A DNA stretch of 64,000 nucleotides from Pseudomonadota bacterium (GTDB lineage: Bacteria; Desulfobacterota; Desulfobacteria; Desulfobacterales; Desulfobacteraceae), in the NCBI GenBank assembly GCA_018821535.1, contig JAHJLV010000053.1, positions 154,607 to 218,606 of the forward strand. The letters are read 5' to 3'. Within the stretch, counting starts at the first letter, position 1, and the number at the start of each line of letters is the position of its first letter. Positions 10,201 through 18,227 of the stretch are shown here, one piece after another. The translations under genes and the position numbers were made by a program. A model generated the notes under the pieces. It saw only the letters and a program-made list of their open reading frames with translations, searched no databases and was not told the origin of the DNA.

Positions 10201-10872
10201 TGCGGGATTCCTCCGGAACATCAGAACAGTATTTATGCCCCGGCATTCACATTGAAAAACAATAAAATGCTTTCAGGTGCGTATGATGCTTCCATAAAAG
10301 GAACCGGTTACGGGTTGTTCAATGTAAAGAAAATTGTGGAAAAGCATAGGGGGCAGATCCGGTTTGAGTCCTCAATAGATACGGGAACCCGTTTTATTAT
10401 CAGTTTCCCGGTAATCGGCCGGAACCTGACCATCGAAGAAAGAATTGAAATTAAAAAATCCAGGATTATCACGAACAAGAAAATTCTGGTTGTAGAAGAT
10501 GAGCCTTCTATTTTTGACGTCCAGTCCATGATTCTTCAAGGGGAGCCGTTTTTTCATGAAGTGGATGTTGCCCAGAACGGGAGCATGGCAATGAATTTTC
10601 TGGTGAATAAAGCCTATGACCTGGTCAGTCTGGACTATCTTCTGCCGGGGGGAACAAGCGGAATGGATCTGTACAAGACGATCCGTGAATCAAACGCCCA
10701 AGTTCCGGTTCTTTTTATCTCCGGAAATATTGAATTTCTGGAATCCATTATCTCCTTGACCCGGAAAGACCCGTTTCTGGATTATCTGTCCAAACCCTGC
10801 CAGAACAAAGCATATGTTGAAAGCATTAACCAGTTGCTTGAAAAATCTTTGGTTCAGGGAAGACAGACATGA
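7297..10872 (+). CDS. Hybrid sensor histidine kinase with NMT1/THI5-like periplasmic sensor
   Basis: A 1191-residue membrane hybrid kinase. Residues 1-27 form a signal peptide. About 33-310 is an NMT1/THI5-type solute-binding domain (LQLRWHHQFQFAGFYAAK), the family that binds thiamine-precursor pyrimidines or similar small molecules. A TM helix lies near 332-356, then PAS, GAF and a second PAS. HisKA follows with the phospho-histidine in KMAHDFNNILG, then HATPase (NIVHNAIHAM; DNGCGIPPE; GTGYGLFNVKKI). The C-terminal receiver is intact (VVEDE, acceptor Asp in SLDYLLPGG, Lys in LSKPC). It starts an operon of four signalling genes and overlaps the next by 4 bp. It should sense a periplasmic solute; the ligand is unknown. 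Confidence 0.93.
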   Translation: MKRAALKFFMVLLYFSILLGSPAFLSAQEGLKLPLARVDLQLRWHHQFQFAGFYAAKAKHFYQQEGLAVNIKEGGAPLNTIDEVVSGRAQFGVTNSEILLSRLRDKKPVVALAPIFQHSPLVFLSRKETGIHHPQDFIGKRIKFTMQTRDLELHAVLLNEGVRLDQLKMIDAPWKKEDLFDQTIDAMSVYVTNEPYYYVEKGIEFTIIQPSAYGVDFYGDTIFTSQAYAKKNSYRVQAFKKASIRGWEYAMANKAEMIDLILKDYNSGKSKAHLEYEAAAMDKLILPDLVSIGHNNPGRWEHIARTFVNNHLISSGYSLEGFVFDPSAGNEDTWVWLIIAGLAGGLILFLIIIIALYKFNHRLNREVKKKEVSREALAQSQERLNAVYENMYSGVAIFSAVDSGRDFMIKSFNKAALRMENVTPDQVLGRSITQAFPMIKESGLMEVIERVYHSGQPEHLPTRRYQNRQIVQWRENYVYKLPSEEIVVVCNEATARKKAEIDRKHLDTINHIIINTRHDQDMLKHILDAMLDMFECDRAWLLYPCDPEADHFTISVESSRSGYEGLGVSRRKIPMTEELASSMKALLTEDQPVVYDQDALLKIYGRFAREYQIKSEIRMALFPKIDQAWMLGMHRCKSSSMWSSEDRVLLNSIGRRISDGLNAILLIDALKTANQTLKESEERFEKIFHSSPVGLIIATKSDFEILNVNLSCLQISGYEEKDLIGRKLLEDHFLFDSQSLSGLEDLKQKEMLFQVTVNFFNQAGQVREAHLSSQTVTITGKKCVVVAIEDITEYTKAQKERQAAHQHAAEQEKHALVGQVAGKMAHDFNNILGAIMGNAELSLLDCKDPEDRKTFELILEQTKRGRNLTRNLVVFAKDQEPRQDYFDLNEKIDLVLNLLKKDLKDIEVVRYFEPALPELLADPGMIENALVNIVHNAIHAMSKTASPRLVLHTRHEADNLIVEVIDNGCGIPPEHQNSIYAPAFTLKNNKMLSGAYDASIKGTGYGLFNVKKIVEKHRGQIRFESSIDTGTRFIISFPVIGRNLTIEERIEIKKSRIITNKKILVVEDEPSIFDVQSMILQGEPFFHEVDVAQNGSMAMNFLVNKAYDLVSLDYLLPGGTSGMDLYKTIRESNAQVPVLFISGNIEFLESIISLTRKDPFLDYLSKPCQNKAYVESINQLLEKSLVQGRQT

Positions 10873-12065
10873 AAAAGCGTATCCTGTTTGTTGATGATGA
10901 AGTCAATATTTTAAAAGGACTGAAAAGAAGTTTAAGACCGGTAAGAGACCTATGGGATATGGAGTTTGTACAAAGCGGGAAGGATGCGCTGGATCTTCTG
11001 GAAAAGCAGGCTTTTGATGTTATTGTTTCAGATATGCGGATGCCGGAGATGGATGGAGCAGCTCTTTTAAAAACAGTCCGGAAAAAATATCCCATGATGG
11101 TGAGAATGATTCTGTCCGGATATTCTGACCAGGAAATGGTGATGAAATCGGTAAAATCAGCCCATCAATATCTGTCAAAGCCCTGTGAAACTCAGGCTCT
11201 GATATCTGCGATCACCCGTGCGTGTTCGCTTTGCGATTTTTTAAACCAGGAAGCGCTTCAAACACTTCTGGGCGGGATGGCATCTGTTCCCAGCCTTCCA
11301 ACGGTATATCTTCAGATCATTGAAGAACTGAATTCTCCTGGAGCCTGTGCAAAGAATGTGGCCCGGATCATTGCAAAAGACATGGGAATGACAGCAAAGG
11401 TCCTGCAGCTGGTGAATTCATCTTTTTTCGGGATGAAAGATCATGTTTCAGATATCGCAGATGCAGTAGCTTTTCTGGGAATGGATGTGATCAAAACGCT
11501 TGTTCTGAGCCTGGAAATTTTTTCCAGACTCAGTCAAGATGCCCTGTCTGTTATCTGCGTTGATGAAATGTATCAGCACTGCATGAAGACCGGGGCGATT
11601 GCCAAATTTATCGCAACAACCGAGAAACTGGATAAAAAAATTGTGGAAAATGTCATTATTGCCTGTGTGCTTCATGACATCGGCAAGCTGATATTGTGTC
11701 AGTATTACACAGATGACTATAAAACGGTTTCAGCCCTGGTGGCAGATGAAAACATATCTTTTTTCAAAGCTGAAAGACAGATCTTCGGGGTAAGCCATGC
11801 CCAGGTGGGAGCGTATCTTTTGGGACTCTGGGGGTTGCCGGTGGATATTGTCGAAGGAATTGCCTTTCATCATGAACCGTCCCGGTCAGGGAGTCATGAA
11901 TTTGAACTGTGCGGCATTATCCATATTGCAGACCGGCTGGAAAGAAATGAGTATTCCCCCCAGAACAGCATTGAAACAATCGTTGGTCTGGATATTCCCT
12001 ATTTTGACAAACTGGGCCTTTCTGCCAGGATTCCCCTCTGGCAGGAAGGAATAGCAAAAATATAA
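10869..12065 (+). CDS. Response regulator with HDOD output domain
   Basis: A 398-residue cytoplasmic protein. The N-terminal receiver (about 3-125) is intact, with FVDDE, acceptor Asp in VSDMRMPEMDG and Lys in LSKPC. It is followed by an HDOD domain (about 135-330; VNSSFFGMKD, ADAVAFLGMDVIK) that includes an HD-like CVLHDIGKL. HDOD domains usually act as protein-interaction or regulatory modules rather than DNA binders. Its ATG overlaps the TGA of the upstream hybrid kinase (ATGA), which suggests translational coupling and makes that kinase its likely phosphodonor. Confidence 0.92.
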   Translation: MKKRILFVDDEVNILKGLKRSLRPVRDLWDMEFVQSGKDALDLLEKQAFDVIVSDMRMPEMDGAALLKTVRKKYPMMVRMILSGYSDQEMVMKSVKSAHQYLSKPCETQALISAITRACSLCDFLNQEALQTLLGGMASVPSLPTVYLQIIEELNSPGACAKNVARIIAKDMGMTAKVLQLVNSSFFGMKDHVSDIADAVAFLGMDVIKTLVLSLEIFSRLSQDALSVICVDEMYQHCMKTGAIAKFIATTEKLDKKIVENVIIACVLHDIGKLILCQYYTDDYKTVSALVADENISFFKAERQIFGVSHAQVGAYLLGLWGLPVDIVEGIAFHHEPSRSGSHEFELCGIIHIADRLERNEYSPQNSIETIVGLDIPYFDKLGLSARIPLWQEGIAKI

Positions 12066-12084
12066 TTATGTAAAAGGGATTGTA

Positions 12085-14439
12085 TTGATTCAGGATTTGC
12101 CCATGAAACAGCCTTTGGAAGAATGGCAGAAAATTATGGATTGTTGTGCAGATCCTGTCATTGTGTATGACAAGGATGGGTTTGCAAGATATATAAGTCC
12201 TTCTTTTGAAAGGGTTTTTGGCTGGGGACCGGAAGAACTGCTGGGAAAACGGATCGATTATGTTCCTGAAAACAGGCAGGATCAGACCCGGAAAGCCATA
12301 GAAGATGTCATGGCAGGCAAGGTGGTTTCCGGCATGGAAACCATCCGGAGAACAAAAAGCGGGCAGCAGATTCATGCCCGGTTAAGCGCCAATGCAATAA
12401 AAGATGATCAGGGACAATATGGGGGAATGGTGGTTACCCTTCAGGATATCACCGAGCTTGTGATATCCCGTCAGAAAGCGCTGGATGCAGATCACGCAAA
12501 ACGTGATTTTCTTTCCAACATCAGCCATGAAATCCGAACCCCCATGAACGGCCTTTTTGGAATGCTGGATCTGCTTGAAAATACGCCTTTAAATGATGAG
12601 CAAAAAGAATTCATGGCGATATTGAAGGGCAGTGCAAAGGCCCTTATGTCTGTAATCTCGGATCTTCTGGATTTTTCGAGAATAGAGTCCGGAGAAATTG
12701 AGTGTTCCGTTATTGATTTTGACCTGCGGGTGACCATGGAGGAAGTCAGAAAAACCATGTCGCTGCAGGCGGATAAAAAGGGGCTGCAAATGACGGTTGA
12801 GGTGGATGATCAAGTTCATTCGCTTTTAAAAGGAGATCCTGAACATTTACGCAAGGTAATGAATCATCTGATTGATAATGCAGTGAAATTTACTCAAAAA
12901 GGTCAGATCCGTGTGTCTGTGGGGTGCAGATCAGAGAATGAGGCTCATACTGTTCTGGAGTTTGAGGTGGCAGATACAGGAATTGGTATCAGAGAGGATC
13001 AGCTGAACATTATCTTTGATTCTTTTTCCCAGGCAGATGCGACAGCCACCAGAAAATATGGCGGCATCGGCATCGGCTTGAGTCTTTCAAACCAGCTGGT
13101 TCAATTGATGGGCGGTCAGATAAAAGTAAACAGTATTCCAGGACAGGGCAGTCGATTCGGCTTTGTTCTGGAATTTGAAAAGCAACCGGCTCAGGTTCCT
13201 GTTTCAAACAGGATTCAGCAGGATATCCGGCATAAAAAAATACTGATTGTGGACAGTGATGAAGCAAACAGGGCGATTCTAAAGGACATGCTCAAATTAT
13301 GGGGGGCTGATTTCCAGGAGGCGGTGAACAGCGAACGGGCGCTTGAGAAACTGGATCCGGTAAAAAAGAATGCATATGATATTGTTTTAATTGCCATGCA
13401 GATGTCCGGTGCAGATGCGGGTATGGATGGCGAAACCCTTGCAGAAAAAATAAGGCGGAATCCGCAACTATCGGAAACGCTGGTGATCATGTTGTGTGCC
13501 CAGGGTAAAAGAGGCGATGTTACAAGGCTTGAAAAGATTGGTGTTGAAGGGTATCTGCCCATGCCGGTGGAGGCTTCTGTCCTGTTTGAGTGCATGACGG
13601 CAGTGCTTGCCATGCAGGGAGAAAAACACAGAAAACTGATCACCCGTCATTTTCTGAGGGAAAATAAAAAACAGCGTTTTTCTGTTTTGCTGGTTCAGGT
13701 CGGGATGGTGAACCGTAAGATTATTCATGCGGCATTAAATAAATCAGGCTATTCGGTTCTGGTTGCCAATGATAAACCCGGGGTCCAGAAAATTTTACAG
13801 GAAACAGCGTATGTGATCGTGCTGGTTGATTTGGAATCGTCTGAACCTGAGGTATTAAAGGAACTAAAACAAATTCAGGCGCCAAAAAATCAGGATGAGA
13901 TCAAAATGGTTATTGTTGTGCTGGCAGATCATGATTTGACAGATACACAAAAAACAATAGCAGACGATTATATACTGAAACCGCTGACATCCCGGAATTT
14001 ATCCGAGATTGTAGGAAAATGGGCTGACAGCTTGCAACAGTCTTTTGACAGCCATATCCCCAAACATCAGCTTGAACGAAAACTCAAATCCCGGGCCGAT
14101 ATTTTTAATTATTCTGAAGCGCTTGAACGGGCCATGGATGATAAACCCTTTCTTAAAATGCTGCTGGATGAATTTATAAAAAGTTTGCCTGAAAAAATGG
14201 ATCAGATCGCAAAAGCGATTTCGGACAGGGATTTTGAATCGCTGTCCTGCTATTCCCACTCTCTCAGAGGGAGTGCATCAAACATCGGTGCCCGGGAAAT
14301 TCATGCCCTGGCGCGTATGCTGGAGAATACTTCTGATCTGGGAGATATAAAGTCTTTGCAGGAGCATCTGGCCCTGCTGGGAAAGGGGTATCACAATTTT
14401 AAAACGCATATCAATACAATTGACTGGGGTAATGCATGA
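12085..14439 (+). CDS. PAS hybrid histidine kinase with two degenerate receivers and an HPt domain
   Basis: About 784 residues and no TM helix, so a cytoplasmic sensor. Order: PAS (about 15-130), HisKA with phospho-His in FLSNISHEIRTPMNG, HATPase (HLIDNAVKF, VADTGIGI, GGIGIGLSLS), two receiver-like domains and a C-terminal HPt with the histidine in CYSHSLRGSASNIG. The first receiver keeps IVDSDE but has alanine at the acceptor place (VLIAMQMSG) and lacks the KP lysine. The second keeps a possible acceptor (VLVDLESS) and LKPL but has lost the acidic pair (LLVQVGM). Phosphotransfer through these receivers is therefore doubtful. Two starts fit: TTG at 12085 behind AAAAGGGA, or ATG at 12103 behind CAGGA. 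It overlaps the next gene by 4 bp. Confidence 0.9.
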   Translation: MIQDLPMKQPLEEWQKIMDCCADPVIVYDKDGFARYISPSFERVFGWGPEELLGKRIDYVPENRQDQTRKAIEDVMAGKVVSGMETIRRTKSGQQIHARLSANAIKDDQGQYGGMVVTLQDITELVISRQKALDADHAKRDFLSNISHEIRTPMNGLFGMLDLLENTPLNDEQKEFMAILKGSAKALMSVISDLLDFSRIESGEIECSVIDFDLRVTMEEVRKTMSLQADKKGLQMTVEVDDQVHSLLKGDPEHLRKVMNHLIDNAVKFTQKGQIRVSVGCRSENEAHTVLEFEVADTGIGIREDQLNIIFDSFSQADATATRKYGGIGIGLSLSNQLVQLMGGQIKVNSIPGQGSRFGFVLEFEKQPAQVPVSNRIQQDIRHKKILIVDSDEANRAILKDMLKLWGADFQEAVNSERALEKLDPVKKNAYDIVLIAMQMSGADAGMDGETLAEKIRRNPQLSETLVIMLCAQGKRGDVTRLEKIGVEGYLPMPVEASVLFECMTAVLAMQGEKHRKLITRHFLRENKKQRFSVLLVQVGMVNRKIIHAALNKSGYSVLVANDKPGVQKILQETAYVIVLVDLESSEPEVLKELKQIQAPKNQDEIKMVIVVLADHDLTDTQKTIADDYILKPLTSRNLSEIVGKWADSLQQSFDSHIPKHQLERKLKSRADIFNYSEALERAMDDKPFLKMLLDEFIKSLPEKMDQIAKAISDRDFESLSCYSHSLRGSASNIGAREIHALARMLENTSDLGDIKSLQEHLALLGKGYHNFKTHINTIDWGNA

Positions 14440-15704
14440 AAATACTTATTGCAGAAGATGATTATGTGTCAAGACTTCTGGTCAAAAAAGCCATAAAAAA
14501 CATAGGTCATGACGTTGTTGAGGCGGAAAACGGAAAGATCGCCTGGGAAAGATTTCTTGAAACCCTTCCGGATATGGTGATTTCAGACTGGATGATGCCG
14601 GAAATGGACGGTATTGAACTGTGCAGAAGGATACGCGCATCTGACAAAAAGACATATTCATACATCATACTGTTGACTGCAAAAGACAAGATGACAGACC
14701 TGGTGGAAGTTTTTGAGGCAGGCGCTGATGATTATATCATCAAACCGTTCAAGCCGGATGAACTGCGTTCGAGAATCAAGACAGGAGAACGGATTGTAAC
14801 ACTTGAAAGTCAGCATCATCATATGCAGGAAAAGCTGATTGAAAAAAATAATTCACTGGATCAGGCCCTGGCGGAATTAAAAATATCCCAGTCACAGATA
14901 CTGCAGTCCGAGAAAATGGCATCCATCGGTCAGCTTGCAGCAGGTGTTGCCCATGAGATCAATAATCCCATCGGATTTGTGGGCAGCAACCTGGATGCAT
15001 TAAATGATTATATTCAGGATGTGGATGCGTTGCTGGAGCAATATCTGGATTTAACCACATCTTTGCATGAAAAGGGGTTTGACAGCCTGAACGAAGAACA
15101 TAAAAAAAAAGTCAAGGCAATTTTGGAAAAACAAAGAGAGGTTGAAATTGATTATATCAGAGAAGATATCCCTGAGCTGATAAAGGATTGCAAGGAAGGC
15201 ACCAGCCGGGTAGGCAAGATCGTCGGGGATTTAAAAAGCTTTGCCCATCCGGGCAATGACAGGCAGACACTGGTTGATATCAATAAAGGTCTGGAATCCA
15301 CCTTGAATGTTGTTCATAACGAGCTGAAATATAAGACCACAGTGATAAAAGAGCTGGGTGACATCCCCATGGTGGAAGGGTTCCCCCAGAAATTGAATCA
15401 GGTGTTTATGAATATTCTGGTCAATGCAGGGCAGGCCATTGAAGAAAAAGGGGAAATCAGGATTCAGACCAGAGCGGAAGGAAAAAATGTGGTGATCCTG
15501 ATTTCTGATACCGGATGCGGGATTGCCCCGGAAAATCTGCCTAAAATATTTGACCCGTTTTTTACCACCAAAGAGATTGGAAAAGGGACAGGTCTGGGGA
15601 TGAATATTGCGTATAATATTATTGAAGAACATAAAGGAAAAATCACGATAGACAGTGCCGTTGGAAAGGGGACAACCTTTACCGTCGTGCTGCCCGGAAA
15701 ATAG
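14436..15704 (+). CDS. Receiver-histidine kinase fusion protein
   Basis: A 422-residue soluble protein. The N-terminal receiver (about 1-120) is intact (IAEDDY, acceptor Asp in ISDWMMPEMDG, Lys in IIKPF). A coiled linker (about 125-160) leads to HisKA with the histidine in GVAHEINNPIGF and a HATPase domain (NILVNAGQAIEE, DTGCGIAPENLPKIF, GTGLGMNIAYNII). This REC-HK order lets phosphorylation of the receiver control kinase activity, so the HPt of the preceding gene is a plausible input. It is the last gene of the operon, coupled upstream by an ATGA overlap and facing the FapA genes tail to tail with only 15 bp between. Confidence 0.92.
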   Translation: MKILIAEDDYVSRLLVKKAIKNIGHDVVEAENGKIAWERFLETLPDMVISDWMMPEMDGIELCRRIRASDKKTYSYIILLTAKDKMTDLVEVFEAGADDYIIKPFKPDELRSRIKTGERIVTLESQHHHMQEKLIEKNNSLDQALAELKISQSQILQSEKMASIGQLAAGVAHEINNPIGFVGSNLDALNDYIQDVDALLEQYLDLTTSLHEKGFDSLNEEHKKKVKAILEKQREVEIDYIREDIPELIKDCKEGTSRVGKIVGDLKSFAHPGNDRQTLVDINKGLESTLNVVHNELKYKTTVIKELGDIPMVEGFPQKLNQVFMNILVNAGQAIEEKGEIRIQTRAEGKNVVILISDTGCGIAPENLPKIFDPFFTTKEIGKGTGLGMNIAYNIIEEHKGKITIDSAVGKGTTFTVVLPGK

Positions 15705-15719
15705 TCTTGACGATAAAAT

Positions 15720-18182
15720 CTAATAATTTGTAATTTCCATGTCGTAAAACTTGATGTCATTGACAGCGCCATGGGATTTTGTGATTTCTTTAATTCTGCA
15801 GCGGGAGACTGCTTTTTTCAGTGTTAAAGCAGAATTTTCTGCAAAGAATCGGGTCCCGGATTCAGCTTTCCCTGAAATTTTGACTTCCGGCAGCGGCTTT
15901 TGTCTTTCGGAAAATTCTCTAAGCCGTTTCTTTTCATCTTCAAAGCCTTTGTTTTCATCAAAAAATTCTCTGATTCGCTTTTTTTTCTGCGATCTTTCTA
16001 TCTCAATTGCATCCTGGCGCTCAAACCCCTGATTGATTTTTTCCTCTGCTTCTGCGGCATTCCTTCTGATTTCTTCAACTGTTTTTGTTATTTTCTGATA
16101 GGCCGCCATATTTCCCGAGGCTTTCAGATCATCCATCTTTTTTTCAATATTTTTCAATTCCAGTTGAGCCCGATCCTGTATATATGCATATTTTGAGATA
16201 ACAGCATGCAGATCCTGATTTTCTTGTGCAAGGGCTTTGACTTCCTGATCAAGTTCATTGATTGCGCTATTGTTAATGGTCAGTTTTGAGTCAACTTTGG
16301 CCACCAGCAGTTTTGTGTTTTCATCCACACCCACGGTAAGGCTGGAAGGTTTTGATGATGTGTTGCCTATGGAACCCGCGTCTATTCCCATTTTGGCTGA
16401 AATTTCACAATTGATAATGGTCCCATTGCTGTTGATACAGGCCCCGCTTAAATAAATCTTTGAATCAATGATTTCCTTTTGAATGATCAGATCCCCAAAG
16501 GCATTGATTTTGGAATTATGCACAAATTTAGCCTGTACATTCCCTTTTACCTTTACAAGCTCTGTATCGACAATTCCCATGGAAACATTCAGATCTCCAT
16601 TAATGTCGATTTCAGCACCCTGGATTTCTTTGGCAGTCAAGGATGCACATTTAACCTTAAATCCCTGTTTTACAGATCCGTTGACAATAACATTGCCGTC
16701 AAAATCCACATCGCCTGTTTCAAAGCCGATATCCCCCTTTAAATGATATTCAGGACGGACAGAAATATTGCCTAAGGCGTCCAGTTGCGGCTGGCCTGCG
16801 ATTGCGGCATAAATCCGGATACCGTCTTCAGATATTCGTGTACCGGGGCCGGCAGAAAAGGTCAGATCTTCAGCTGCTCCGACCGGGATCTCTTTTCCGG
16901 TAACTGTGATGCCCGGAGTGCCCTCTTCAGCAAAGATTTTTGCTGCCAGAAATGCGTTTTCTTCTACATGAGGGATTGTTCCTCTGTCCTGAAAATTGAT
17001 ACTGCCGTCTTCATTGATCTTTCCTGCATGAAGGAAATCTGTCGGGAAATGATAACGGATCTGGGCATTTTTAGGTGGCTTTGCGGCCTTGCCCTGGGCG
17101 ATAATAAATGCGTTGTCTTCCGGGGATGCATTCTGCAGCCAGATGGCAATATCCTGATCCATTTGAATTCCATTTATGACTTGGTGTTTTTCAAGAAACT
17201 GTCGGACATGGGTGGTGTCCATAGATGCTGTATCTGATTTTTTCAGTTTGATATACGCTTTGGTATGATCTTCTGACAGGTCGAGCTCAAAATACTCGTC
17301 CAGAACAATGTCTTTTACTTCAAGGTTAAAATCATAAGAGGCAACAAGGGCAGGGTGTGTACCGGGTTTTTGTGCCGACAGCGTTTTGCCTTCAAAAAGG
17401 ATCTGGCAGGTCAGTGGCAGGATCTGCCCAGCGATGTCCTTGTGTTGATGTTTAAGAAGGGAGAAGGTCTGGGCTTCCGCATAGGAAATCGGCCTGACTG
17501 ACAGGCTGTTTCCGGATGCGGCAGCTTCAAGAATGGTTTTGATTTCATTTTTGATAGCATCAAACTGGTCATACAGCGTCTTCTGGCTGACGGGGATATT
17601 TTTTTTAGCTAAAATGTCTGTAATGGTAATGGGCTTATCTGTGGCAAGGCTTCCACCGGCAGCTTTTATTCTGGATTCAAGCAGCCGGATCTCGGTATCC
17701 TTTTTTTTGATCTGCTCGGCAAAATTATCGGTTTTATGCTTATAATTGCTGGCAATTTTGAACAACTGCTTGTTCTGCCGGGCAGTGACCCGCTTGAGAT
17801 TTTTTTGTTTCAGGTTGGTGTCATAGTGTTTGCAGCACTCATCCACCTGGATAAGAAAATCTTCATCTGTGAAGGGCAATGTCAGACAGGCATTGATGCC
17901 AGCCTGATTTATGGCATTGATAAGGGTTTTAAGATTTCCTGTATCAGCCAGCAGCATAAGTTGTGCATCCGGGGATATTTCGCCGGCTTTTTTAAGGATC
18001 GCATCCCCCTTCATTCTGGGCATCATATAGCTGGAGATGACAACTGTGTAAGGTTCATTGACTGAAGTCCTGATTTTGTCCAGAGCATCCAGGGAAGAAT
18101 CAAAACTGTCTGCTGAATATCCTTTGCTGATCAAAAGAGACTGCATCCTGCCCCTTAATTCAGAGGTGGGCTCAATGACCAT
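15720..18182 (-). CDS. Pseudo-receiver-FapA (DUF342) protein
   Basis: An 820-residue soluble protein. Residues 1-120 fold like a receiver but lack the acidic pair (MVIEPTSE) and have serine where the acceptor aspartate belongs (VVISSYMMPRMKG), so it cannot be phosphorylated in the usual way. A coiled region (about 125-215) precedes a FapA/DUF342 module (about 290-640) with the repeated glycine-rich strands of a beta-helix (FETGDVDFDGNVIVNGSV) and then a long charged coiled coil. FapA proteins are linked to flagellar assembly or cell-pole localisation in other bacteria; the exact role here is unknown. The frame is open 11 codons upstream, but only the ATG at 18182 is a normal start; it cuts into the first receiver strand. 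Confidence 0.87.
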   Translation of the reverse strand: MVIEPTSELRGRMQSLLISKGYSADSFDSSLDALDKIRTSVNEPYTVVISSYMMPRMKGDAILKKAGEISPDAQLMLLADTGNLKTLINAINQAGINACLTLPFTDEDFLIQVDECCKHYDTNLKQKNLKRVTARQNKQLFKIASNYKHKTDNFAEQIKKKDTEIRLLESRIKAAGGSLATDKPITITDILAKKNIPVSQKTLYDQFDAIKNEIKTILEAAASGNSLSVRPISYAEAQTFSLLKHQHKDIAGQILPLTCQILFEGKTLSAQKPGTHPALVASYDFNLEVKDIVLDEYFELDLSEDHTKAYIKLKKSDTASMDTTHVRQFLEKHQVINGIQMDQDIAIWLQNASPEDNAFIIAQGKAAKPPKNAQIRYHFPTDFLHAGKINEDGSINFQDRGTIPHVEENAFLAAKIFAEEGTPGITVTGKEIPVGAAEDLTFSAGPGTRISEDGIRIYAAIAGQPQLDALGNISVRPEYHLKGDIGFETGDVDFDGNVIVNGSVKQGFKVKCASLTAKEIQGAEIDINGDLNVSMGIVDTELVKVKGNVQAKFVHNSKINAFGDLIIQKEIIDSKIYLSGACINSNGTIINCEISAKMGIDAGSIGNTSSKPSSLTVGVDENTKLLVAKVDSKLTINNSAINELDQEVKALAQENQDLHAVISKYAYIQDRAQLELKNIEKKMDDLKASGNMAAYQKITKTVEEIRRNAAEAEEKINQGFERQDAIEIERSQKKKRIREFFDENKGFEDEKKRLREFSERQKPLPEVKISGKAESGTRFFAENSALTLKKAVSRCRIKEITKSHGAVNDIKFYDMEITNY

Positions 18183-18227
18183 GACCTTATATGGTTTTTT
18201 GCCGGCGATAGGTTTTCATCCTTTATG

